From assembly GCF_016808335.1 (NCBI RefSeq), contig NC_053146.1:8067015-8131014 (forward strand): a stretch of 64,000 nt of DNA, given 5' to 3'. Positions 1 through 11,949 of this stretch are shown here, one piece after another. The position numbers and the translations under genes were made by a program. The stretch's first letter is position 1. Each line of letters begins with the position of its first letter. This DNA is from Panicum virgatum. Taxonomy: Eukaryota > Streptophyta > Magnoliopsida > Poales > Poaceae. A model generated the notes under the pieces. The model was not told the origin of the DNA, ran no database searches, and was given only the letters and a program-made list of their open reading frames with translations.

Positions 1-124
1 CCAAACCGAGCGAGCGGCGGAGGCGAGGGTTTGGTCGATTTGGGGAGGCGAAATGCGATTTGCGGGAGGAGAAAGACGGCGGGATATCGGGCGGACAAAA
101 CCAACGGCTGCGGGTACTCAGCTA
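1..124. other. left edge, no gene assigned
   Basis: GC-rich stretch at the window edge. Read on the minus strand it is C/T-rich with CCAAACC-type words, like the 5' leader of a grass gene starting to the left, but no start codon or domain can be tied to it. That reading is only a guess. Confidence 0.2.
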
Positions 125-402
125 TAGGGATGTAAATGGTACGGATATTTCCGGACCGTATTCGAATTCGATCCGGTCTGAAAGGGTTTTTATCCGTCCA
201 TATCTGATTCCGAGTATCCAATATCCGTAACCGATCCGTATCCGAATGCTCAAAAGTTACATTTTTATGATGTCGATATCTATTACAATCTTATCCGGCA
301 AAAACTAATACTATCCGTATGCGACTCCGTATTCGAACACAAATATGAAAACAAATACGATATCAGTAATATATGTCCGTATCCAATCCGTTTACATCCC
401 TA
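125..402. mobile_element. hAT-type MITE (TAGGGATGTAAA family)
   Basis: A 278-bp element begins TAGGGATGTAAATGG and ends with the inverted copy (read from the other strand, TAGGGATGTAAACGG). It is flanked by CTCAGCTA (117-124) and CTCAGCTG (403-410), an 8-bp target duplication with one mismatch, which is the hAT length. It has no coding capacity; the interior is built from short words such as CCGTATCC and ATCCGTA. It is therefore a non-autonomous element moved by a hAT transposase from elsewhere. Confidence 0.8.
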
Positions 403-433
403 CTCAGCTGGGCTCCAGTCCACGGGCCACAGT

Positions 434-781
434 AAGGTCTGGTTGATGCAAAATTTAAAATTCCAAAATTATCACATCGAATATGTGCTGTACATGTATA
501 GAGTATTAAATTTAGATAAAATAAAAAACCAATTGCTTAATTTGTTTGTAAATTACGAGATGAATCTAATGAGCCTAATTAAGCTATAGTTAGACACTAA
601 ATTGCTACATTAATTACTACAGTGAAATTGTGCTAACGTCGGATTAGTTAGCCTTAATAAATTCGTCTCGTAGTTTACAGACGAGTTCTGTAATTAGTTT
701 TATGATTAGTGTATGTTTAATACTTCAAATATGAAAAAATTCCCTTTCAAAAACTTTACACAGCGCATCTAAAACAAGGCC
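434..781. mobile_element. non-autonomous MITE common in grasses
   Basis: Ends are AGGTCTGGTTGATGC and, inverted, AGGCCTTGTTTTAGATGC, an imperfect terminal inverted repeat. The interior (CACATCGAAT, GTATTAAAT, ATTACGAGATGAATCTAATGAG) matches my memory of a very common panicoid MITE. No clean target duplication was seen, so the superfamily is left open. Confidence 0.6.
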
Positions 782-1770
782 TAAATTGTTTTTGCGCATC
801 CTGGTCCTGGGCACTTTGGCTCACTCTCCACATTTTGGCACGAATATGCATTTGCTCTGCCATCCTCAACGGTGAGATGGATCTGAATATTTAGCCTGAA
901 AATTCCACCTCGTTCCAGCAACCTCAGAAGTCACAAGTCCATGTAGAGTGATAGACAAAATTTGTTTGGCAGTTCATTCACATCGATGCTCTTGTTACTG
1001 TAAGAACATAAATTCTGGTCAATTCAGCATAATTCATCTAGGAAGAAAGTAATTGTGTCATCACATCAACACAAAGTGTGCAGACGTGCCTGTACGGATT
1101 CAGAATGCCACCAACAGAAACGACACTTGGCTTGTCTTGGCTTATTTTCTCTTACAGAATACTATTCATTCTACCAGCCCTACACTATTCATACGGTCAG
1201 CCGAACAGGGCCGAAGATGGAGAGTCCATGCTCAGGTTCAAAAGTCCAAACTGCCCAGGGAAGTACGCGCTACAAGCATAGAACTGGAGTTGGCAACAGC
1301 CTACTTCTACACAACTACTTTCCTTCCACTATGATATTATAAATTTGCATCCAAAAGTACAAGAAAAAAAAAATTTCCACAATTCTGTGTTGGTTCGGTA
1401 AATAAGTTTCAGCAGTGATACAAGTAATTTCAGGCACTACAGCTTGAACCTAATTACCTAACTATTGGAGTTAAACGATGTGTTTGAAAATTAAGGTGTT
1501 TAAATTTCACATGCCATTTTCCTTCCCACAATCCCACTAGTAATTTTGACAAGGGAAACATATTCATTCCCATATCTGTTTGGAAACTGAAGTTCTGAAG
1601 CACAGTGAGTGCATGAGCATGCTGCTGTTAACATCTTACTGACAAGTCAGAGAAGTTATAGACCAACTAGCAAGCAGCGAACTTCATATCATTACACAAG
1701 AATCCAGATGAATGAAGGTCAGAACAACTGCAAACATCATGCATAGTAAATTGTTACACACATAAACCAC
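782..1770. other. intergenic, nothing recognised
   Basis: About 1 kb of mixed-composition DNA without a domain, RNA gene or repeat that I recognise. Short open frames at 1053-1342 overlap one another in different phases and look random. Confidence 0.5.
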
Positions 1771-2118
1771 CACTACTAGAAAACGGGCCACGCATCAGTA
1801 CCGGCTGCAACAGCAGCTGGTACCTTTGGCCAGCGGTGCTCAAAGGGAAGCCTTTTGGTACCGGGTTAAAGCACCACCCGGTACCAAAACTCAAGAATAG
1901 GCACCGGGTGGTGCCACCAACCGGTACCAAAAGCCGAATGAGGAATAGGCACTGGTTGGTGGCACCAACCGGTGCCTAAAGAGCGGACAACGGCACCGGG
2001 TCTTGTGATGACCCGGTGCCGCCAAGTGGCCAGGGCAAGGTTGGAAAGTTCACTCGGTGCCATTGCGTAATATTTAGCACCGGTTGCTGATCTCCAACCG
2101 GTGCCTTTGTGCCGGCAC
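1771..2118. repeat. 5' terminal and subterminal repeats of the CACTA element
   Basis: After the terminal repeat comes a series of short direct and inverted copies of GGTACCGGG, CACCGGGTGG and CAACCGGTGCC spaced by tens of bases up to the TATA box. In En/Spm elements such motifs are where the element-encoded DNA-binding protein acts; that role is inferred here. Confidence 0.85.
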
Positions 2119-2126
2119 TATAAATA
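2119..2126 (+). promoter_or_regulatory. TATA box of the CACTA transposase gene
   Basis: TATAAATA is followed by a C/T-rich leader and lies about 170 bp before the transposase start codon, right after the subterminal repeat block. This is the usual arrangement in CACTA elements. Confidence 0.65.
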
Positions 2127-2296
2127 CCCCGTCCCCTTCCCCCCTCCAAGCTGTCGTGAACTCACTGTTCATGGCAGCTGAGTGAGGGGAGGGGAGGCGA
2201 ATTTTTTCAATTTTTTTTAAAAAAGGTTAGTTATTTTTCTCCATAACTTAGCAATTGGTTTTTAGAAGCAGTTATCACTTGATTTAGTTTATACAT

Positions 2297-5200
2297 GTGA
2301 GTCGGCAATGGATGTATATGGCCGACCGGCGTTCAAAGGAGTTCATTGATGGCGTGCATGAATTCATAGAGGCGGCCGAGAAACACAAGTATGACGGTTT
2401 CGTTCGTTGTCCATGCAAATTCTGTATGAATGAGAAGGATTACTCATCATCAAGAACCATCCACAGTCACTTGTTCAATAGTGGTTTCATGCCGAACTAC
2501 TATATTTGGACGAAGCATAGAGAAAGAGGAATTATGCTGGATAATAATGAAGAAGAAGAGGACAGAATTCCTGACTTTGCAGCCAATTACAGTGCCTTTT
2601 TTGATGACACTGCAATGGTTGAGCCTGAAGAAGATGCTGAAGGACACGTTGTAGAAGATGATCTGGGTCAGATGTTGTGCGAAGCTGAGGAAGTTTGCGA
2701 AATAGAAAAGGAATCGAGAGATCTGAAGCGTATGTTGGAGGACTACAGAATATTGTTGTACCCAGATTGCAAACAAGGCCAAAAGAAGTTGGGTACCACA
2801 TTGGAATTATTGCAATGGAAGGCATCAAATAGTTTATCTGACAAGGGATTCGAGGAGTTGCTGAAACTTATAAAAAACTTACTCCCTGAGGGTAACACCT
2901 TGCCGGAGACAACATACGAGGCAAAAAAGGTTGTTTGTCCTTTAGGATTAGAGGCACAGAAGATACATGCTTGTCCTAATGACTGCATCCTATATCGAGG
3001 TGAGTATGAAAATTTGGATTCATGCCCTGTATGCAACGCATGCTGGTATAAGATCCATCAAGATGATCCAGGTGACGTTGAGGGGATGCGTGTCAAGAAG
3101 AGGGTGCCTACCAAAGTGATGTGGTATTTTCCTCTAATACCACGTCTGAAATATTTGTTCATGAACAAAATAAATGCTAAATTAATGCGATGGCACAAAG
3201 AAGAACGTAAGCAAGACAATATGTTGAGACACCCCGCTGATGGGTAGCAGTGGAGAAAGGTGGACAGAACATTCCCAACGTTTGCAAATGATGCGAGGAA
3301 TATAAAGTTTGGCTTAAGTACGGATGGCATGAATCCTTTCGGTGAGCAGAGTAGTGGCCATAGTACTTGGCCTGTGACACTCTGTATATACAATCTTCCT
3401 CCTTGGTTGTGTATGAAGCGGAAATTCATTATGATGCCGGTGCTTATCCCCGGCCCGAAGCAACCTGGTAACGATATAGATGTGTATCTGAAACCACTGA
3501 TTGAGGATCTTTTATTGTTGTGGAAAGAGGAGGGTGTTCGTATGTGGGATGCGCATGCAGAGGAACATTTTAACCTTTGTGCATTGCTTTTTGTAACCAC
3601 CAACGATTGTCCAGCACTAAGCAACCTCTCGAGACATTCCAATAAGGGTTATAGGGCATGCACCCATTGTTTAGAAGAAACCGACAGCACGTACCTCAAC
3701 CACTGTAGAAAGATCGTGTATATGGGTCATCGTCGATTTCTTCCGATCAAGCACCCATTAAGGAGGCATGCTCACTACGGTGGAAAGGCAGATCATCGTA
3801 CCAAGCCTAGGCACCGTTGTGGGAAAATGGTATTTGAAATGGTCAAAGATATAAAAGTAGTATTTGGAAAAGGACCTGGCAGCAGATCAGTGCAGAGTGA
3901 TGACGGACGTGCACCTATGTGGAAGAAGAAGAGTATTTTTTGGGAGTTACCTTATTGGGAAGTCTTAGAGGTCCGCCACGCAATTGATGTTATGCACCTA
4001 ACAAAGAATCTTTGTGTGAACCTTCTAGGCTTCCTTGGTGTTTATGGTAAGCTAAAGGATACACTGGAAGCGCGGCAAGATCTTCAACGTATGAAACAAA
4101 GGGCCGCCCTACATCTAGAAAAAAGGGATAAAGGACGTCATTACCTTTTCCTGCGTGCTACACTCTTAGTAAGGTCGAGAAGCAAAGTATGTTCTACTGT
4201 TTGAACAGTATCAAGGTCCCATCAGGCTACTCTTCGAACATAAAGAGGCTACTGAACCTGAAAGAGAAGAAATTCGCACATGTAAAGTCCCATGACTGTC
4301 ATGTGTTGATGACGCAATTGATTCCAGTTGCACTTAAAGGTATTCTACCAGCTAATGTTCGAGTAACAATCATAAAGCTATGCGCCTTTCTCAATACCAT
4401 TTCTCAGAAGGCAATCGATCCATCGAGTTTAAGCAGGCTACAAGAGGATGTTGTCCAAAGTTTAGTTAGTCTTGAGATGATATTTCCTCCATCATTCTTC
4501 AATATTATGACGCATCTTCTAGTTCACCTGGTCAAAGAGATTGGTATTCTCGGTCCTGTTTTCCTTCATAATATGTTCCCTTTTGAACGATACTTTGCAG
4601 TCCTAAAGAAATACATTCGTAATCGGGCTCATCCAGAAGGAAGCATTGCGAAGGGTTACGTCACAGAGGAGGTCATTGAGTTTTGTGTTGACTATGTGGA
4701 AGAACTCTGCCCAATTGGGATTCCAGTATCACGTCATGAGGGGTGGCTGATTGGAAAGGGCACACTTGAAAGAAAATCAGTAAATACCACAGATCATTCA
4801 CCACCTGGTTGCAGAAGGAAGTCATGGCCAACGATGAAATTCATGAGCAGCTGGCTTGGCTGGCCAGGGGTCTGGCAAATTCAATCCTGATGTACCAAGG
4901 ATATGAAATTAATGGTTACACATTTTATACAAGAGCCCAAGATAACAAGAGCACCAATCAAAATAGTGGTGTCCGTATTGATACCACTGACTCTAGTGGC
5001 CAAATAAACTCATATTTTGGTTATATTGAAGAGATCTGGGAACTCGACTATGGACCGTTGAAGATCCCTCTATTTCGTTGCCAATGGGTTAAACTGACAG
5101 GAAAAGGTGTCGATATCGACGAGTACGGAATGACAATGGTAGACCTCATAGAGCTTGGCTATCGAGATGAACCATTCGTCCTAGCTAAAGATGTCACTCA

Positions 5201-5507
5201 AGTTTTCTATGTACATGACATGTCTAGCAAACTGAGAAAGGACAAGTCCAGAAATAAATCAAGTTTTCTAGGTGCCGGAGATGAGCCAAAGCGCCATATT
5301 GTTCTGGCAGGAAAAAGAAAAATTGTGAGAGTCGACGATGTCACAGATGAAGAAGAATACAAAAAGGTTGAAGATATGACTCCGTTCGCAGTGGAGGTTG
5401 ACACAAGTATTCTTTTAGCCGAAGAGGAGGCTCCCTACGCACGTCATGATCATAATGAAGGGACGATTGTAAAGCGAACTATCGTTAATATTCCCTTAGT
5501 TGAATGA
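2297..5507 (+). pseudogene. TNP2-type CACTA transposase, decayed
   Basis: The gene for the element's transposase, which would cut and join element ends in the nucleus. The N-terminal part (RQWMYMADRRSKEF, then a CPCKFC cysteine cluster) matches the transposase-associated domain. The middle (CPLGLEAQKIHACPNDCILY, and the segment around STDGMNPFG) is the tnp2 core. The segment around MTHLLVHL and FPFERYFAVLKKY is DUF4218, and NGYTFYTRAQDNKS with FGYIEEIWELDYG is DUF4216. The copy is broken by an in-frame TAG at 3245-3247 between PADG and QWRKV, a frameshift near 4145 just before PACYTLSK, and a second frame change near 4790. At the last site roughly 50-80 residues normally found between GKGTLERKS and FTTWLQKEV also appear to be missing. 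Start at 2297 is the first ATG after the leader. Confidence 0.9.
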
Positions 5508-5559
5508 TTATGTCTTGTAATATTTTCTGTGAACATTATCAGATTTGTTATGCAATGAC

Positions 5560-5790
5560 CTAATTTATTATGTGTTTAAATGATTTATTATGCAATTAAA
5601 CGATTTATTATGCAATTATTCGATTTATTATGATTTATTATGCAATTAAATGATTTATTATGCAATTATTCAATCTATTATGATTTATTATACAATTAAA
5701 ATGATTTATTATGCAATTATTCGATTTATTATGCAATTAACATAATTTATTATACAATTAAATGATTTACTATTCAATTATTAGATTTTG
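5560..5790. repeat. AT-rich tandem repeat
   Basis: About ten copies of a 20-25-bp unit close to GATTTATTATGCAATTAAAT follow the transposase stop codon. Copies vary between AATTAAA and AATTATTC endings. It lies in the 3' untranslated region of the transposase gene. Confidence 0.85.
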
Positions 5791-5799
5791 TAAATAACC

Positions 5800-6165
5800 C
5801 ATTGGTACCGGTTGAAGGTTTCAACCGGTACCAAATACTTGGCGAAAAAAAGGGGGCGCGCGGGAGTCGAACTCGGGCCTCGGCGATTAGAATAAATAGG
5901 GTTACCACTGCGTTACACGGTGTTTTTGATCTGATTTGCGGCAAAAGACTTAAAGTACAGATATTCATCAGGCTTAGGCACGGGTTTTTGGTTACTAACC
6001 GGTGCCTTAGCCACTTTTCAATTCCCGCCCGTTGTAGCCTTAAGGTACCGGTTGGACTTATCACCCGGTGCCTATGGGGTACCTAAGGTATCGGGTGAGT
6101 TCCAAACTGGTGCCTTAGGACCTCAAAGGCACCGGGTGGTCTTATCACCCGGTACCTAAGGCCTT
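5800..6165. repeat. internal block of subterminal-type repeats
   Basis: A second cluster of the same ACCGGTTG, CACCGGGTG and GGTACC words found at the element ends sits in the middle of the CACTA element, directly before a TATA box at 6171. It includes GGTACCGGTTGAAGG with an inverted partner GTTTCAACCGGTACC. It could be a regulatory copy for the second gene or the end of an older nested element; no terminal repeat was found to support nesting. Confidence 0.7.
5852..5921 (-). other. tRNA-like sequence (degenerate)
   Basis: On the minus strand the segment reads like a tRNA: a D-arm region TAACGCAGTGGTAA (A-box-like, one mismatch), a middle part, and a T-arm GAGTTCGACTCCC (B-box-like, one mismatch to GGTTCGANNCC). 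I could not fold a good acceptor stem, so it is not called a functional tRNA. It is embedded in the internal repeat block of the CACTA element. Confidence 0.55.
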
Positions 6166-6170
6166 TGGCG

Positions 6171-6177
6171 TATATAA
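6171..6177 (+). promoter_or_regulatory. TATA box of the second CACTA gene
   Basis: TATATAA directly follows the internal ACCGGT repeat block and precedes a CCTTCTCTTCTTCC pyrimidine-rich leader typical of plant transcription starts. It would drive the second gene (coding from 8017) through a long leader or first intron. Confidence 0.55.
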
Positions 6178-6695
6178 GGCCGTGCCCTGTTACCTTCTCT
6201 TCTTCCTCACTTCTTCCTTCCACGCACCGCGCCGATCGTCCTCCGTCGCCCCCTCCGACGCCGATCGTCCTCCGCCGCCCCCTCCGCGCCGCGCCCGGTC
6301 GTCCCTTGCCACGCCGTCTCGACGCCGCCGCCAATCCTCCACCACCGCGCCTCCTCGACGGCCCCGCGCGACCCGTTTCTTCGGTGCACCGCCGCTGCCT
6401 CGACGCCGCGCTCACCTTGACCACCCCGGCCGCCTCGACGATGCCGCCCCCACGAACCCCGGTGCGCCGCCGCCATTCTCCTGCGTGCCGCCGCCTGCCT
6501 CGCCTGCGCGCCTCCTCGACGCCGCCGTCCCTTCGGCTGCCGCCGCCCCCTCGCCGTGTCGACTCCGCCTCGACGCCGCCGCCCCATCACCTGCATGCCG
6601 CCGTCCTTTCGACCGCTGCCGCCCCCTCGCCGTCAGTGCAGGCCGGCCGGCCGGGCCGCCAGAGCGCCGTCGCGCCCCTTTTTTTATTTTATGAC
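6178..6695 (+). other. GC-rich leader of the second CACTA gene
   Basis: Strongly C-rich DNA built from CGCCGCC and CTCGACGCC words. Several overlapping open frames exist in both strands because of this composition, and no frame shows a domain. It is probably leader or first-exon sequence of the second gene. Confidence 0.4.
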
Positions 6696-6880
6696 AATTA
6701 GGAGATAATTAGGAGAGAATTATTAGTGAATTAGGAGATAATTAGGAGAGAATTAGAGAGAATTAGAGAATTAGTAGAGAATTAGTGGAGAATTAGAGAG
6801 AATTAGTAGAGAATTAGAGATAATTAGAAGAGAATTAGAGAGAATTAGAGATACTTAGATAATTAGAGAGAATTAAAGTG
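6690..6880. repeat. GAGAATTAG tandem repeat
   Basis: Irregular tandem array of 9-14-bp units related to AGAGAATTAG and AGGAGATAATTAG, within the presumed leader or intron of the second CACTA gene. Confidence 0.8.
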
Positions 6881-7159
6881 TTTGTATAATTAGATATAGT
6901 AAGTAGAATTTATTTAGAGATAAAGACTTGTATCTATCATGTATTTATTATTTAATTATGTCATTTAAAGACTTCAATTTATCAAGTATTTATTATTTAA
7001 TTATATCATTCAAAGACTTTAATTTATCATGTATTCATTATTTAATTATGTCATTCAAAGACTTTATTTAGTCATGTATTTATATATAAAGTGTTTGTAT
7101 GTCTCATGTATTTATTATTTAATTATGTCATCCAAAGGCTTTAATTACATGTATTTTTC

Positions 7160-7945
7160 ATTCTTAACATACACACACTCACTCACTCACACACTCTCTC
7201 TCCGACGCTCGGTATCTCGCTCACTCACTTACTAACACACACACTCACCCACACTTGTACACACTCACTCACTCACACTCACTCACACTTGTACACTCAC
7301 ACACACACACTCTCTCCCTCTAACATACACACACACTCTCTCACACACACACACTCTTCCTCTAACATACACACACTCACTCACTCACTCACACACACTA
7401 TCTCCGACTCTCGGTATCTCGCTCACTCACTTACTAACACACAGACTCACTCACACTCACACACACACACTCACTCACACTTGTACACACCACACACACA
7501 CACACTCACACACACACACTCTCTCTCTCTCTCCCTCTAACATACACACACTCTCACACACACACACTCACTCACACACTCTCTCTCCAACGCTCGGTAT
7601 CTCGCTCACTCACTTACTAACACACACACACACACACTCACACTTGTACACACCCACTCACTCACACTCACTCACACACACACACACACACTCACACTTG
7701 TACACTCTCACACACACACACACTCACACTCACACACACACACTCTCTCTCTCTCCCTCTAACATACACACACACACTCACACACACACACTCACACTCA
7801 CACTCACAAACACACACACTCTCTCTCCCTCTCCCTCTAACATACACACACACTCTGACACACACACTCTCTCTCCCTCTAACACACTCTCTCTCTCCAT
7901 TTAACACACACACACTCTCTCTCTCAAACACACATATTCATTCAA
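7160..7945. repeat. compound CA / CACT / CT microsatellite
   Basis: Nearly 800 bp of (CA)n, (CACT)n and (CT)n with higher-order copies. CTAACATACACACAC recurs several times, and CGCTCGGTATCTCGCTCACTCAC or close variants occur three times. This indicates that a longer unit was itself amplified. It lies in the intron or leader of the second CACTA gene and ends about 70 bp before the splice acceptor at 8010. Confidence 0.95.
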
Positions 7946-8016
7946 AGAATTGAATTCTCCTGCTTCATTTAAGGATGGACACATACTCTAACACATTTTT
8001 ACGATTTCAGTTAAGG

Positions 8017-11000
8017 ATGGACCCCTTCGGTGATGATGAGGCCGCCGGGCAATACATGTAGGACGCAATAAACGAAGATACGAGGGCCAAGACCACCCAG
8101 CCAATCGGCGAAGAAGATGCTCAGACAGCTGATTCCTTCCTGAATATGTCTGGAGATGCCGATGAAGAAGATGATTACTTTGTGCCGCCGCCCAATCATC
8201 AGCAGCACGTTCCCGTATTAATCTTAATTATATATGCATGGTGACTTTGTTAGATTAGTTTTGCAATTAACGTATCTTTTCTGTAATTTAGTCGACCTCC
8301 GCATTGACTTCATTGAGCCAATCAAAAGGGAGACGCCGGCCAACCAAGATAATGGAGGGAAGACAGGTCGTCACAGAAGTGGACGCAGAGGGCTGTCCAA
8401 GTGCTCCAGACGCTGCTAGCACAAAATTTGTCAACCAATGTGGGGTTATTGTTCGGGCAAGAATTCCGATCACCACAAGACTATGGAAAACGAGCAAACC
8501 TGAAGAACAGCAACACGCCGTGCCTCCACATCAGAAGGAAATGCTATGGGCAGAACTCAAGGATATGTTCACTCTTCCTGAAGGAGCTGACTAAGAACTT
8601 GTGAAGAAATGTGCCTTGAAAAAAATGGCCCTTGCCTTTGTAACTTTCAAGAAGAAGTTGTACAATAATTACATCAAGAAGGATAAGGAGCCAAACTGGG
8701 ACGATCTTCCTCAAGTTAAACCATACTGGGAGGAGTTCAAACAATACAAACTATTAGAGGAAGCCCAAGGAAAATCCGTACAGGCCAAGGCAAATGCAGT
8801 AAGTAAGAAGTATAGCCACCACCTTGGGGCTGGCAGGTACAATAAGGCAGTAAAAAATGGCAGAAGATGGAGCAGGACCTTATGGACAGAGGCATCAGGC
8901 CGACGATTTGGGATTGGCCGGATAGATCCAAGGGGTGGTTATTTGCTAACAGCGTGACCCTAAACCAGTTGGATGGAACTTTGGTCGTGCCCGAGCATAT
9001 GGAAGAAGTGTCCCGCGATCTGGTCACAGCAATAGATGAGGCCCAACAAGGAACATTCCAGCCTCAAAGGGAGAATGATGAGGTGATCAGGGCATTAAAG
9101 AATCTGGAACACCCTGGATGAGCCCGCGGCATCGGCGTGGTCCCATGGAAAGTTGCTTGGGCAGGAGATTCCTCTTACAAGACTCACCGAAAGAGCAAAG
9201 CCGAAAAAGAAGAGAAACTCCGTGCCATATAAGAAGAGATGAACAGGAAGGTTGCGTCCTTGGAATCTCAGATTGATGTCAGGGTCAATGAGGCAATGCA
9301 GCTAGCTCTGAGCCAAAGGGGCACTGTTGGGTCGCACCCGGATGTTGTGATAAGCCCGGCCTCTCAGCGACGCAGAAGCTGTGCATCCACGGCGGCGCCC
9401 GACGTACAAGTTGAACAGCAACCCTAGATTGAGCCAACGGCGGTAGATGACCAGAGGTATCCAGTGGATGATATCACCATGCCAACACCGTGCGAGCTTC
9501 ATGTGCGAGCAAAGAATATATCCATTCATGTCGCATACGGGTCAGCCCTGCCACTGAATCCTTGTACTACAACTCATGGAAGGCCGATACCCCCTGGCTA
9601 CACCTCCGTCACAATCGAGCAGATAGTTGGAAACAATGAGGATCTTGAGCTCGACTTCGTTGGAGGGGATGGACAGAAGGCATTGGGAGACGCACTGCAC
9701 GAGGTCGTTCTATGGCGCAAGGCCGACATCAAATTTACTGCAAGCACAACGGCTCCCGTGCAGACCGATCGCCCTTCTCTGCGGCCTCCCTCACCGCCTT
9801 TCCCACAACCACCTACCTCACCACCGTTTCGGCCGGGGTAAAGGGCCACGAGTACTCCAACTCCTCCTGCGCCAGAAAAAGGAAAGAAAAAGATAGCATC
9901 TCTCCCAGCGACTGGACCCTCAAAGAAGAAGCAGAAAACGGTCGAAATAAAATTGATCTATGAGAAGACCGCTGATGAGTTGGAAGAAGAGACTGCTCAA
10001 TATGTAAAAGAATAGTTGAAGCCTAAAGTCCCCCCGCTGAGGGAAAAGGTACCTCTAGAATTAGGGAAAAAGCTTCTCGCGAACCTAGACAACCCACCAA
10101 AACCGAAAAGCTTAGCCTCGGACTATGATCGTACTCTGACAAAGGCACACAAGTTGAGAAATATGAAGAAAAAATGTGGCAAGAACATTCCTCAGCTTGG
10201 CACACAACAAAAAGAACTCGAGCCCCTCCGGGTGCCAGGGTTGCCACTCCTACATCCGACAGACATACAACTCCAGGCGGACCTACAGTCCACGATATTT
10301 CTTTCTGAAACTTGATTAGCGCTAGAGCAGGCAACGAGGTAAGTGGAGGCGGAAATCCCTGTTGCTCCCGTTCTTACTCCATTCGAGCATGGAAAATCTT
10401 TTGTCACTGAGGAAGAGGAGAAAAGTCTAGGCACGCAGATGTTCAATTTGCATAGATGGTACCTGCGAATGTCGAATGACAAAGGGAAAATATTTGGAGT
10501 TAAGTATCGTGACCATAATTTCTTCCGCGGGGAGGACGACTTCTGGGTGTACTTCGAAGATTTATATCACATTTACCATTGACAAGCCCTCGACGCCTCT
10601 GTCATCACCATTTGGATTCTGTAAGTATCACTTACCTCTACATTAATACTTTTGTTAACAAGAACATAATTATCTATGTGCATTATATAATTTCTATTGT
10701 ATCGTTTAGACAGGAGACTCAAAGAAGCCGAAAACATGGATGATGCCCATCAGATCAGCTTCATGTCTCCTTTGCTAGTGAACCAGAAAATGCTAAACGA
10801 AAATTACACGGCAACGTGCCAAAACATATCATGTACAATTCGTTGACTAGGCAAAATTACAAATCCTATATATACATACCATACAACTTTGAGTAAGCCT
10901 TGGTTGACTCAATCCTCTGTTATATTACTAAATAAATACTAAGTCGTCTAATGCATGTATGTATATAACCTATCTATATCTGCAGTTATCATTGGATTTT

Positions 11001-11671
11001 ACTCATACTTTCCTTAGAGACCGGCAATCTTGTAGTCTTTGACTCAATGAAAAATCCAAACTCCGCAATCCAACATATCATAGACCCCTTGAACAGGTAA
11101 GTTCAGTTTGCACAATCAAATTCTTTTTCTGTTAATAACAATTCCTGAATATCAAACTTAACTTTGAGCGGAGGGTTTGGAAAAAAATTTGTGAAAACGA
11201 ACAAAGGGCGTGGCCAATGGAGGCCCGAACTGAACGTTAAAATGGATTACCCGGTATATTGATTCACAAAGATTTGTCTAGTTAAGTAATCCCAAATTGT
11301 TCTAAATTGAGTAATTTATTTGTTTCTCCTTAAGTGTGCGAGACAACAACAAGGAACTGATTGGTGCGGGTACTACGTATGCGACTACTTGCATATCATG
11401 ACTCCATGCGGGAAGCCTACTACAGAGGACTTAAGAGTACCTACAAACCATTCACTAGTACATTTTCATAATTATACTATAACGCACATGATGTTAATCC
11501 TTTTTTCCTAAATGATAGATGTCTCAAATGGGGGATGAATGTTACTCTACTGATCGGATCAATGCCGTGTGCGAGCAGCTCGCCAGATTCATTTTGAACG
11601 AGATCCTGGATCCTAGAGGCGAGTTCTACCACGACGGTCACATCCATAGAGGACTTCCATCGATCTCCTGA
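8017..11671 (+). pseudogene. second CACTA gene with Ulp1-like C48 peptidase, decayed
   Basis: A multi-exon gene of the kind carried by many plant CACTA elements. It begins ATGGACCCCTTCGG just after an acceptor TTTCAG. Middle parts include LPEGADKELVKKC-like sequence (8560-8620), a KALGDALHEVVLWRKADI block near 9680-9730 (plant transposon domain DUF8039), and a basic, Pro-rich linker. The C-terminal exons carry a Ulp1/SUMO-protease fold: YHWILLILSLETG (His) and LVVFDSMKNP (Asp) at 10985-11097, then QQQGTDWCGYYVCDYL (Gln and Cys) at 11346-11393, and a last exon ending at TGA 11669. All four active-site residues are present. Several stops (8059, 8592, 9119, 9425 and others) and a frame change near 8860 show it is broken. 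The role of the protease domain in transposition is unknown. Confidence 0.8.
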
Positions 11672-11949
11672 TGGGCCCAGTAGTTGGACTACAAACATGA
11701 CTTGTACATTTGTAAATATTTCTAAACGTGATGCCTTGATGTTTGTATATTTGTAAATATATTAGTTCATCTAATTAGCTTATTTATATGCTCGCATTTC
11801 ACTTTTAGTTAGTTTCAAATATTCTCTTAAAACGAACACATACGTACGACCAATGAACGTATAGTACTGTAGAGCTCGAGTGCGTTTAGCAATTATAAAA
11901 GAATAAATAGTAATAAATAAAACAAAAAAACTAGATTTGAGAAAATAAG

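Noticed and set aside
1053..1342. Three overlapping plus-strand frames of 67-95 codons
   Set aside because: Different phases over the same bases with no domain; looks like chance.
5852..5921. Functional tRNA gene
   Set aside because: A-box and B-box resemblance is imperfect and no matching acceptor stem could be drawn; reported only as tRNA-like.
6165..6701. Overlapping Pro/Arg/Ala-rich frames on both strands
   Set aside because: High GC content removes stops in several frames at once; no domain or codon pattern favours one.
7289..7904. Open frames coding THTHTLS repeats
   Set aside because: They are translations of the CA/CT microsatellite; frames exist because the repeat lacks stop codons.
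10023..10482. Minus-strand frames
   Set aside because: Shadows of the plus-strand CACTA gene 2; the plus frame carries the family-like sequence.
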